A stretch of 64,000 nucleotides of DNA from Pseudoglutamicibacter cumminsii (GTDB lineage: Bacteria; Actinomycetota; Actinomycetes; Actinomycetales; Micrococcaceae), in contig NZ_QFWG01000008.1 of assembly GCF_003143995.1 (NCBI RefSeq), forward strand, positions 47,289 through 111,288, read 5' to 3'. A program made the position numbers and the translations under genes. Positions within the stretch are counted from its first letter, which is position 1. Every line of letters begins with the position of its first letter. Shown here piece after piece: positions 35,045-42,200 of the stretch. The notes under the pieces were generated by a model. That model saw only the letters and a list, made by a program, of their open reading frames with translations. It was not told the DNA's origin and made no database searches.

Positions 35045-36241
35045 TCAGACGAAGGCGCTGACGCCGGTTACGGCGCGGCCCACGATCAGCGCGTTGATCT
35101 CGTGGGTGCCTTCGTAGGAGTAGACGGCTTCGGCGTCCGCGTGGAAGCGGGCCACGTCGGTGTCCAGGGTGATTCCGTTGCCGCCGCAGACCTCGCGGGC
35201 CAGGGCTACGGTCTCGCGTAGACGCAGGGAGGTCATCATCTTGGCTAGGGCGGAGTTCTCGTCCTTATAGATCCCCTGCTCCTCTTGCTCCGTGAGCTGG
35301 ACCATCAGCCCCAGGGAGGAGGTCAGGTTGCCGAGCATGATGGCCAGCTTCTCCTGGATGAGCTGGAATCCGGCCAGCGGACGGCCGAACTGCTGCCGTT
35401 CACGGACGTAACGCAGCGCGGCCTCATAAGCGCCCGCGGTCGCGCCAACGGCCATCCAGGCCACGTCCGAGCGCATGGCCCGCAGGCATCGGGCCACGTC
35501 CTTGAAGGAGTTGATCCCCTCAAGTCGGGCAGAGGCTGGCACGCGTACCCCGCGGTACTCGATGTGGGCGTTCTGCATGATGCGCAGGGAAGCCTTGTTC
35601 GGGATGATCGACATGCTCACCCCATCGGCGTCCCGCGGAACCAGGAAGCACTTGACCTGGCCGTCGGCGGTGTCGCGGGCGAAGGTCGCGACGACGTCCG
35701 AGATGGTCGCCCCGCCAATCCAACGCTTAGCGCCGTCGATCACCCAAGTGTCCGTCTCCGGGTCATGGGTCGCGGTGGTGGCGAGCCCGCCGGCCACATC
35801 GGAACCGTGGTCCGGCTCGGTCAGCCCGAACACGCCAGTCAACGAGTAGTCGAGGATCTTCGCATCCAGCTCCTTCGCCTGCTGTTCCCCGCCACCCAGG
35901 GTGCAGGCCGTGCGGAACAGGCCGGCGTGCGCGTTATATAGGGTGCCGACGTTGATGTCGCAGCGGGCCAGCTCGAAGTTGCGGAACCCGGTGAGGATCC
36001 TACGGATGGGCTCTCCGGCTTCCTTGAGGGCTGGCGGGTCCATCAGCGGCAGCGCGCGGACGGCGTCCACCAGCTCCTGGGGAAGCTCCGCAGCGTCCCA
36101 GGCCGGGTTGACTAGCGGCTTCACCGTGGTTTCGAGCCGTTCCCGGAGGTCCAGGATGACGGCGCGCTCGGCTTCGGTCAGCCGCTCGGCGTAGCCGTAG
36201 AAGTCGGATGGGATGATGCTTCCGGTCACTGGTTCAGCCAT
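35045..36241 (-). CDS. phdE: acyl-CoA dehydrogenase (aryl-propionyl-CoA type)
   Basis: 398 aa FAD enzyme. Visible motifs: TGVFGLTEPDHGSDVAG (FAD/substrate loop), WVIDGAKRWIGGATISDV, RERQQFGRPLAGFQLIQEKLA, and the catalytic-base segment VYSYEGTHEINALIVGRAVTG. The last is close to glutaryl-CoA dehydrogenases. In the phd cluster such an enzyme lets saturated 3-phenylpropionyl-CoA compounds enter the route by making the cinnamoyl-CoA. Its start lies 1 nt after the stop of the amidohydrolase gene, so they are co-transcribed. Confidence 0.88.
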   Translation of the reverse strand: MAEPVTGSIIPSDFYGYAERLTEAERAVILDLRERLETTVKPLVNPAWDAAELPQELVDAVRALPLMDPPALKEAGEPIRRILTGFRNFELARCDINVGTLYNAHAGLFRTACTLGGGEQQAKELDAKILDYSLTGVFGLTEPDHGSDVAGGLATTATHDPETDTWVIDGAKRWIGGATISDVVATFARDTADGQVKCFLVPRDADGVSMSIIPNKASLRIMQNAHIEYRGVRVPASARLEGINSFKDVARCLRAMRSDVAWMAVGATAGAYEAALRYVRERQQFGRPLAGFQLIQEKLAIMLGNLTSSLGLMVQLTEQEEQGIYKDENSALAKMMTSLRLRETVALAREVCGGNGITLDTDVARFHADAEAVYSYEGTHEINALIVGRAVTGVSAFV

Positions 36242-36242
36242 C

Positions 36243-37271
36243 TCAGTCCTCCTTCGTCTCGGTCGCGGACCCGCGGTCCAGGCCCAGCAGGCGCACCGCG
36301 TTGTCCTTGAGGATCCAAGGCCGAACCTCGTCCTTGAGCGGAAGCTCCGCGAAGGCGGCCAGCCACTTGTCCGGGGTGATCAGCGGGAAGTCGGTTCCGA
36401 AGAGGACCTTGCGAGCCAGTACGTTATTCGACTGGCGGACCAGGGACTCCGGGAAGTACTTCGGGGACCAGCCGGAGAGGTCGATGTGCACGTTGGCCTT
36501 GTGGGTCGCGATCGAGTTCGCCTCGTCCTGCCAGGGCACCGATGGGTGGGCCATGATGATCTGCAGGTCAGGGAAGTCAGCGGCGACGTCGTCCAGCAGC
36601 AGCGGGTTGGAGTACTTCAGTTTGATGCCGCGCCCGCCGGGCAGGCCTGCGCCCATGCCGTTCTGCCCGGTGTGGGAGACAATCGGCAGCCCCAGTTCCT
36701 GGAGCCGCTCCCAGAGCGGGTAGTACTGGCGGTCCGAGGGGTCGAATCCCTGCACGGACGGGTGGAACTTGAAGCCGCGCACTCCGAGCTGCTCGGCCTG
36801 GCGGGTGGCCTCGGCCAACGCGTCCGCCCCGGTGCGGGGATCCACGGAGCCGAATGGGATGAGGACGTCGTTGTTCCGGGCGCAGCCGGCCACGAGGTCA
36901 TCGATCGAGTTCGGTTTGTGGCCGAACTGGGTGCGCGCGTCCACGGTGAAGACGACGGCGGCCATCCGGCGTTGGCGGTAGGTCTCCGCGATGGTGTCCA
37001 CGCTCGGGGTTCGCTCAGCGGACTTGAAGTACTTCGCCGAGGCTTCGAAGAAGTCTTCCGGCAGCGCCTTGTGACCGCACGAGTCCACTTCGAGGTGGAC
37101 GTGCATGTCCACGGCCTCGATGGCCGAGGCGTCCACGCCCAGCTCGTAGCGGACTGGGTTTGAGGCGGGGTCTGGGGCGGGGCCGGGAGCAGAGGTTGAG
37201 GCAGAGGCAGGGGCGCCGCTGTCGTTCCCGTGCGCAGCCCCGTGCGGAGCCGTGTCCTGGGTTCCGGTCAT
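36243..37271 (-). CDS. phdC: metal-dependent amidohydrolase-family beta-ketoacyl-CoA hydrolase
   Basis: 342 aa, amidohydrolase_2 family. Metal and active-site landmarks of the TIM barrel: VDMHVHLEVD (HxH), RGFKFHPSVQG, VSHTGQNG, IIMAHPSVPWQDE and VLFGTDFPLITPDKW (metal Asp). The CouO/PhdC relatives are reported to hydrolyse aryl-beta-ketoacyl-CoA to an aryl carboxylate and acetyl-CoA, replacing a thiolase. The N-terminal 35 residues are low-complexity (Ala/Pro/Ser/Gly). Positioned between the SDR and the acyl-CoA dehydrogenase as in known phd clusters. Confidence 0.83.
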   Translation of the reverse strand: MTGTQDTAPHGAAHGNDSGAPASASTSAPGPAPDPASNPVRYELGVDASAIEAVDMHVHLEVDSCGHKALPEDFFEASAKYFKSAERTPSVDTIAETYRQRRMAAVVFTVDARTQFGHKPNSIDDLVAGCARNNDVLIPFGSVDPRTGADALAEATRQAEQLGVRGFKFHPSVQGFDPSDRQYYPLWERLQELGLPIVSHTGQNGMGAGLPGGRGIKLKYSNPLLLDDVAADFPDLQIIMAHPSVPWQDEANSIATHKANVHIDLSGWSPKYFPESLVRQSNNVLARKVLFGTDFPLITPDKWLAAFAELPLKDEVRPWILKDNAVRLLGLDRGSATETKED

Positions 37272-37282
37272 GGTGCTTGTCC

Positions 37283-38212
37283 TTAGTTCTTCTGTTCAGG
37301 CTCGAGCTCAGCAGGCAGTGGAGGCATCTTCTCGCCGACCTCCTGGAGGTTGCCCTTGACCAGCTCGGCGCCCTGGGTCTGCATGGTCGCGTAATCCCAG
37401 CCGCCCTCGTGGTACTCGGTGGCTACCGGCTCTGGGTGGGACCAGACCTGCAGGCGATCTCCGCCGACGCCGATGGCCTGGCCGGTGATGCCGTCGGCCT
37501 CCGGGGAGGAAAGGAAGGCGATCAGGCCGGCGACGTCGTCGGCGGTTCCGAAGCCGAGGTCATGGCGGAAGAAGGACGGCATGGCCTCGCCGCGTTCGTC
37601 GGCTTCGACGGCCTTCTGGAAGAAAGGAACGGTCTTGGTCATCGCGGTGGCGGCCACTGGGATGACGGCGTTGACCATCACTCCGGCGCGCTTCATCTCG
37701 AGGGCCCACGTGCGGACCATACCGACGATGCCCGCCTTGGCTGCGGCGTAGTTGGTCTGGCCGAAGTTGCCTCGCTGGCCGGTTGGCGAGCCGATGCAGA
37801 CGATGCGGCCGGCCACGCCGTTCTCCTTGAAGTATGCGTAAGCGGCGCGGACGCAGGTGAAGGTTCCCTTGAGGTGGACGCCGATGACGAGGTCAAAGTC
37901 CTCGTCGGACATCTTCAGCAACGACTTGTCCCGCAGGATGCCGGCGTTGTTCACCAGGATGTCCAGGCCCCCGAAGGTATCTACGGCGGTCTTGACCAGC
38001 TGGTCTGCAGCTTCGCTGGTGCCGACCGGGACCACGGCGGCGACGGCCTTGCCGCCGGCTTCGGTGATCGAGGCGACAGCGGCGTCCGCGGTCTCCTGGT
38101 TGACGTCGTTGATAACCACGGAGGCTCCCTGGCGGGCGAGCTCCTGGGCGTAGGCGAGGCCCAGGCCTGCGCCCGAGCCGGTGACGATGGCGACCTTACC
38201 GTCGAGGGACAT
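37283..38212 (-). CDS. phdB: SDR-family 3-hydroxyacyl-CoA dehydrogenase
   Basis: 309 aa. The Rossmann motif VTGSGAGLGLAYAQ (TGxxxGxG), NNAG in ILVNNAGILRD, and the catalytic S-x12-Y-x3-K set in GSPTGQRGNFGQTNYAAAK are all present. The C-terminal ~70 residues extend past the usual SDR end, as in peroxisomal MFE-like SDRs. It oxidises 3-hydroxy-3-arylpropionyl-CoA to the ketoacyl-CoA that the next gene's product cleaves. First gene of the reverse phd operon, downstream of the right operator. Confidence 0.86.
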   Translation of the reverse strand: MSLDGKVAIVTGSGAGLGLAYAQELARQGASVVINDVNQETADAAVASITEAGGKAVAAVVPVGTSEAADQLVKTAVDTFGGLDILVNNAGILRDKSLLKMSDEDFDLVIGVHLKGTFTCVRAAYAYFKENGVAGRIVCIGSPTGQRGNFGQTNYAAAKAGIVGMVRTWALEMKRAGVMVNAVIPVAATAMTKTVPFFQKAVEADERGEAMPSFFRHDLGFGTADDVAGLIAFLSSPEADGITGQAIGVGGDRLQVWSHPEPVATEYHEGGWDYATMQTQGAELVKGNLQEVGEKMPPLPAELEPEQKN

Positions 38213-38258
38213 GGGGTTCTCCTTCGGGATGACGTTCTAGATGTCGGTTGTGTCCTGA

Positions 38259-38274
38259 TGTGGCGTTCACCACA
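38259..38274. promoter_or_regulatory. possible CRP/GlxR-like site in the phdB-phdR gap
   Basis: TGTGG-N6-CCACA is an inverted repeat one base per arm away from the TGTGA-N6-TCACA consensus of CRP/GlxR proteins. It lies between the phdB start and the MarR operator. Confidence 0.35.
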
Positions 38275-38290
38275 CAAGAACCATGACAGT

Positions 38291-38311
38291 ACATATAATT
38301 GAGAATGTCAA
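38291..38311 (-). promoter_or_regulatory. right copy of the MarR-type phd operator
   Basis: Read on the reverse strand, this block begins TTGACATTCTCAATTATATG and matches 31022-31042 at 18 of 21 positions. TTGACA is a good -35 for the reverse phdB operon. TATAAT (38294-38299) on the forward strand lies in the same block. Its place between phdB and phdR suggests control of both. Confidence 0.65.
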
Positions 38312-38436
38312 TTATTTTTCGAAGAGTGCTTTTTCGAGTACGATCCTCTGCAGAGGATTTGCCCCCTGTAGGGCAAGTACAGAGACAAGATCAGCCAGAT
38401 CGCGTCCTCAAGCACACGGACCAAGGAAGCAAGCAC

Positions 38437-38964
38437 ATGACGACCACAAAGGACACCTCCGGAGCCACAAGCAGCCCGGCCGAGGCCGCCCAGCGCTTCC
38501 CCGCCCCCTCCACTGCACTCTCGGCAGAGCGCATGGCGGAGTTCACGTCATCGGAACTCGCCGGCCAAGTCCAGTTCCTGGCGGCCCGGCTGCGCAGCAT
38601 CGGCCACAGCCACGCCAACCGCGTCCTGCAGGAGGTGATGGGGATGAAAGTCCGCCAGTACTCCGTGTTGGCCCTGGCCGCCTCGGACGTGAACCCGTCC
38701 CAGCGCGAGCTCGGCGACTTCCTGAGCTTGGACCCGAGCCAGATCGTGAACCTGGTGGACTTCCTGGAGAAGCGGGGCTGGGTCGAGCGCCAGGTGGATC
38801 CCCGCGACCGTCGCTCCCGGATCGTCGTCGCCACACCGCAGGGGCAGGATGCCTACCGGCGGGCACACGCGCTGACCATGGCCTCCGACGACGTGGTGCT
38901 CGCCGCGCTCAGCGCCAGCGAACGGCAGGAACTGAGCCGATTGCTGGAGAAAGTCGCCTTCTAA
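38437..38964 (+). CDS. phdR: MarR family regulator, PhdR/CouR-like
   Basis: 175 aa. MarR winged helix: VRQYSVLALAASDVNPSQRELGDFLSLDPSQIVNLVDFLEKRGWVERQ, then the wing DPRDRRSRIVVATPQG. The N-terminal ~40 residues are Ser/Ala/Thr-rich. CouR and PhdR of known clusters are repressors released by p-coumaroyl-CoA-type ligands. The ATG at 38437 has AAGGA upstream; an upstream in-frame TTG lies inside the operator and is rejected. The gene closes the phd island. Confidence 0.87.
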   Translation: MTTTKDTSGATSSPAEAAQRFPAPSTALSAERMAEFTSSELAGQVQFLAARLRSIGHSHANRVLQEVMGMKVRQYSVLALAASDVNPSQRELGDFLSLDPSQIVNLVDFLEKRGWVERQVDPRDRRSRIVVATPQGQDAYRRAHALTMASDDVVLAALSASERQELSRLLEKVAF

Positions 38965-39010
38965 TCTCTGCTTCCTGAGCCCCGCCTTCTGATTCCAGCT
39001 AAAGCCTCAC

Positions 39011-39095
39011 GAAACGCCTCTGCATCACCTCCACCTAGGGCGCCTGCATCTAAGCAGGCACCACCTAAGACGACACTGCGGGGGCGTTTCTTGTT
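39011..39095 (+). terminator. terminator after phdR, related to the hpaD terminator
   Basis: The outer stem gaaacgcc/ggcgtttc encloses a gcctgc/gcaggc hairpin, followed by ttgtt. Blocks cctcacgaaacgcc, ggcgcctgcatc, aagcaggcacc and gcgggggcgtttctt are shared with 30841-30899; 20-25 nt of extra sequence is interspersed here. Confidence 0.7.
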
Positions 39096-39128
39096 GACGT
39101 TTTGTGACGTGCATCGCCCGGTGGGCTG

Positions 39129-39156
39129 TTGACAGTGCCCTGCCGGCACGTATAGA
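39129..39156 (+). promoter_or_regulatory. promoter of the SAM-riboswitch operon
   Basis: TTGACA (39129-39134) and TATAGA (39151-39156) are spaced 16 nt. Transcription should start near 39163, just before the riboswitch. Confidence 0.75.
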
Positions 39157-39170
39157 AATGATGCTTGTAA

Positions 39171-39252
39171 CCCATCCAGAGCGACTGAGAGACCTGGCTC
39201 GTTGAAGTCGCAGCAACCGGTTTATGCACGGTGCTCCCGCCAGGAACGATGG
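39171..39252 (+). ncRNA. SAM-I (S-box) riboswitch
   Basis: Core S-box elements appear in order. P1 5' strand ccatc (39172-39176) pairs with gatgg (39248-39252). The conserved agag follows. P2 gcgact (39181-39186) pairs with agtcgc (39206-39211) and encloses gagagacctggctcgttga, the equivalent of the GAGGGA-CTGGCCC-GATGA core. Then come agcaaccgg and ggtgctcc before P1 closes. The order matches B. subtilis yitJ closely; the P4 helix is short. No terminator hairpin is visible afterwards, and the AAAGGA ribosome binding site abuts P1, so control of translation is more likely than termination. SAM binding should switch off the two sulfur-acquisition genes. Confidence 0.82.
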
Positions 39253-39264
39253 AAAGGAATAACT

Positions 39265-40656
39265 GTGTCATCGTTGTCCACGCACACCCCTGTCCACCCT
39301 GCAGCTGGCGCTGAGATCACCGCCGATGCGGAAGGCAGCACCGCTGTTTCCTCGGCTGACTTGAGCTTCGCTGAAGGTCTGCGTTACGTCACCACGCAGG
39401 ACGCGCCGGTCACCCCATGGGAAGCCGGCCACACGCCTAGCCTGGCTGAGCTTCGTGAGCATTTCGGCCCGATCTTTGACCGCATCGCGCTCGGCGCTTC
39501 TGAGCGTGAGGCGCACCGTGTTCTGCCGTTCGTTGAGATCGCGGAACTCAACCGCGCCGGCTTCACCGTGCTGCGCGTGCCTACCGAGTACGGCGGCCCC
39601 GGCGTTCCGTTCTCCGACTGGGTGCAGCTGCTGATCGATCTGGCGGCGGCTGACCCGAACATCGCGCATCAGTACCGTTCCCACGCTGGTTTCGTGGAGA
39701 CGCTGCGGTACCAGGAAGAGCAGACCCGCGAGTTCTGGTATGCGAAGGTTCTTGCCGGCGATGTTGTGGGTAACGCGTCCACCGAGGTGAGAGGGAATGC
39801 GCTGAATACGCTCAACACGACGCTCGCCGTGCAGGCGGACGGCTCCGGGGTGCTCAACGGCGCTAAGTACTACTGCACCGGCACCGCGTACGCGACGCAT
39901 ACGCGGGTTTCGGCCACGCTGCTTGACGCGGACGGAACGCCAACCGAGGGTCGACAGTTCGCTGTCGTTTCCACGCGGGCTCCGGGCGTTGAGCTTGAGG
40001 ATGACTGGAATGGTTTCGGTCAGAGCCTCACTGGCACGGGAACCACGCGTTTCACCGATGTGAAAGTTGCGCCCGAGCACATTCTCAACCGCGTTCCCCG
40101 CAGCGCCGAGGCGCAGTTTGAGGCGCCTCTGTTCCAGATTGTTCTGCTCGCTGTGCTGGCGGGTATTGCTCGCAACGTCGTGAACGATGCGGCGGCTGGC
40201 GTGCGCCGGCGGACCCGCTCCTTCAATACCGGTTTGGGTGTTCCGCACTCTGAGGACCCGCAGATTCTGGGGGTTGTGGGCCGGCTTTCGGCGCAGGCTT
40301 TCGTAGTGGAGTCTGCGGTGGTTGAGGCTGCGCGGCGGCTTGAAGCCGCCGAGGGCGTGCTCTCACTCGAAGAGCCAGATGCGCAGCGCCTGCTAACTGA
40401 AGCGGAGCTCGCTGTGGAGCGTGCCCACGTGACTGCGCCGAGCATCGTGACCAGCATTTGCTCTGACTTGTTCCTCACGGGTGGCGCATCGAACACGTCG
40501 CGGGAGAAGAACCTGGACCGCCACTGGCGGAACGCGCAGACGGTCGCGACGCACAACCCGATTGTGTTCCGTGAGCGGATCATCGGCGACTACCTCGTGA
40601 ACGGGACTCTGCCGGAGGGCCTCAACGCGATCGGTGAGGTGCGCCGTGCTTCTTAA
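39265..40656 (+). CDS. sfnB: SfnB/DszC-like flavin-dependent sulfur-acquisition oxidoreductase
   Basis: 463 aa, acyl-CoA-dehydrogenase fold of the SfnB/DszC group, which oxidises organosulfur compounds such as dialkyl sulfones with reduced flavin. Visible: FTVLRVPTEYGGPGVPFSDW, AADPNIAHQYRSHAGFVE, GVLNGAKYYCTGTAYATHTRV, and C-terminal SDLFLTGGASNTSREKNLDRHWRNAQTVATHNP, which is diagnostic of this group. The GTG start at 39265 follows AAAGGA, directly after the SAM riboswitch. Its 3' end overlaps the next gene by 11 nt. The N-terminal ~45 residues are Ala/Thr/Ser-rich. Exact substrate unknown. Confidence 0.87.
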   Translation: MSSLSTHTPVHPAAGAEITADAEGSTAVSSADLSFAEGLRYVTTQDAPVTPWEAGHTPSLAELREHFGPIFDRIALGASEREAHRVLPFVEIAELNRAGFTVLRVPTEYGGPGVPFSDWVQLLIDLAAADPNIAHQYRSHAGFVETLRYQEEQTREFWYAKVLAGDVVGNASTEVRGNALNTLNTTLAVQADGSGVLNGAKYYCTGTAYATHTRVSATLLDADGTPTEGRQFAVVSTRAPGVELEDDWNGFGQSLTGTGTTRFTDVKVAPEHILNRVPRSAEAQFEAPLFQIVLLAVLAGIARNVVNDAAAGVRRRTRSFNTGLGVPHSEDPQILGVVGRLSAQAFVVESAVVEAARRLEAAEGVLSLEEPDAQRLLTEAELAVERAHVTAPSIVTSICSDLFLTGGASNTSREKNLDRHWRNAQTVATHNPIVFRERIIGDYLVNGTLPEGLNAIGEVRRAS

Positions 40657-42043
40657 CGCGTTTGAGATGGCCACGCCGGTGCATCAGTCGCCGGGTTTGT
40701 GGCGGCATCCGGAGTCTCGGGCGGCGGATTTTGATCAGTTGAGCTACTGGACCGGCCTGGCTCAAACCTTGGACAAAGGCGGCTTCACGGCGCTGTTCTT
40801 GGCCGATGTGCTGGGGACCTATGACGTGTACGGCGGCAGCGATGCGGTTTCGCATGAGCGCGGTGTTCAGGTTCCGTTGCTGGATCCGTTCGCTGCGGTG
40901 TCCGCGATGGCGGCGGTAACGCGCAGGCTTGGTTTCGGGTTGACGGCTTCGTGCACGTATGAGGACCCGTTCCTGTTGGCGCGCCGGTTCGCGAGCCTGG
41001 ACCACCTCACCGGTGGCCGGCTGGGCTGGAACATTGTGACGTCTTATCAGGATTCCGCTGCCCGCAACCTCGGTTTGGAGAGGCAGCTGCCGCACGATGA
41101 GCGTTACGACCGCGCGGACGAGTACATGGACGTTATGTACAAGCTGTTCGAGGGCAGTTTCGCTCCTGGCTCGGTGCTCAAGGACGCCGATGCGGGTGTC
41201 TTTGTGGACCCGGCGGGTGTCCGGAAGGCTGAGCACAAGGGCGAATATTTCTCGGTTGATGGTGCGCTGTTGACGCATCCGGGGCCGCAGCGCACGCCGT
41301 TCTTGTTCCAGGCGGGTGCTTCGGCGCGGGGCTTGCGTTTCGGCGCCGAGAACGCTGAGGCCGTGTTCATGATCGGTTCGGAGCCGAGCGTTGTGCGCGG
41401 TTACATTGACCGTTTGCACGATGCGCTTGAGGCCGCGGGCCGGCCTGCCGATGCGGTGCGCACGTTCGCGATGGTCACCGTGGTCACCGGCGCTGACGAC
41501 GAGGATGCCCGCCGCCGCTTCGAGTCCTATCAGCAGTATGTGGACGTCGAGGGTGCTTTGGCACTGTTCGCGGGCTGGACCGGCGTTGACCTGGCCGGCC
41601 TGGATCCGGATGCCCCGTTGGCCGAGGTTGAGACGGACGCGAATCAGTCTGCTCTGCGCTCGGTGACCTCTGGCGACACGACGCGGGAGTGGACCGTGCG
41701 GGACATCGCCGCGTTCGTTACGTTGGGTGGCCGCGGCCCCGTGATTGTGGGCGGCCCTGAGAGCGTTGCCGATCAGTTGGAGGCGTGGCAAGCGGCCTCC
41801 GGAGTGGATGGCTTCAACGTGTGTAGTGGCGTGCGGCCGGCTGATCTTGAACGGTTCGTTGAATACGTGAGCCCCGAGCTACGGCGACGCGGTTTGTTGG
41901 CTGACGCCGGCGCTGAAGGCGACGACGCCGATGCCGCGGAGGCCGTGACGTTGCGTGCCGCGGTGACGGGGCAGGATTGGTTGCCTGATTCGCATCGTGG
42001 TTCCCGCTTCCGCACTGGCGCTTTGGTGGAGGCTCACAGCTAA
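40646..42043 (+). CDS. LLM-class FMN-dependent monooxygenase, NtaA/DmoA/SnaA type
   Basis: 465 aa bacterial-luciferase-fold enzyme. NtaA/DszA/DmoA marks: MATPVHQSPGLWRHP, ASCTYEDPFLLARRFASLDHLTGGRLGWNIVTSYQDSAARNLG and DERYDRADEYMDVMYKLFEGS, plus FLFQAGASARGLRFGAENAEAVF. Such enzymes split C-S bonds (dimethyl sulfide, sulfones, DBT-sulfone) or nitrilotriacetate with FMNH2 and O2. Coupling to the SfnB-like gene (11-nt overlap, GTG start with GAGG) and the SAM riboswitch favour an organosulfur substrate. The last ~40 residues are an Ala/Asp-rich extension. An FMN reductase partner is not seen nearby. Confidence 0.87.
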   Translation: MLLNAFEMATPVHQSPGLWRHPESRAADFDQLSYWTGLAQTLDKGGFTALFLADVLGTYDVYGGSDAVSHERGVQVPLLDPFAAVSAMAAVTRRLGFGLTASCTYEDPFLLARRFASLDHLTGGRLGWNIVTSYQDSAARNLGLERQLPHDERYDRADEYMDVMYKLFEGSFAPGSVLKDADAGVFVDPAGVRKAEHKGEYFSVDGALLTHPGPQRTPFLFQAGASARGLRFGAENAEAVFMIGSEPSVVRGYIDRLHDALEAAGRPADAVRTFAMVTVVTGADDEDARRRFESYQQYVDVEGALALFAGWTGVDLAGLDPDAPLAEVETDANQSALRSVTSGDTTREWTVRDIAAFVTLGGRGPVIVGGPESVADQLEAWQAASGVDGFNVCSGVRPADLERFVEYVSPELRRRGLLADAGAEGDDADAAEAVTLRAAVTGQDWLPDSHRGSRFRTGALVEAHS

Positions 42044-42200
42044 GCATTTCCCTTCCGGCCGCGCATAGCCGGCGAGTGGGTGCCGTGGGACGCCCCGCGG
42101 TGCCTGCTACCGCATCGTAATCCTGCAGCCGCGGATTGTGATGACGAGTTGTGACGGTTGCCGGCTTGCGCGGCCCGGGAAGGGCGATAGCGTTACGAGG

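Larger units (their letters stand above)
38965..39264. other. intergenic region between phdR and the sulfur operon
   Basis: 300 nt. It holds the phdR terminator related to that of hpaD (39011-39092), a promoter (39129-39156) and a SAM-I riboswitch (39171-39252), listed separately. No gene is seen. Confidence 0.7.

Noticed and set aside
30838..39112. Integrative element with att sites around the phd island
   Set aside because: No integrase, transposase or tRNA target is present, and the flanks are terminator-like; they are reported only as related repeats.
39171..39252. tRNA-like or T-box reading of the structured leader before the SfnB-like gene
   Set aside because: No cloverleaf, CCA end or T-box antiterminator bulge; the order of conserved blocks fits the S-box instead.
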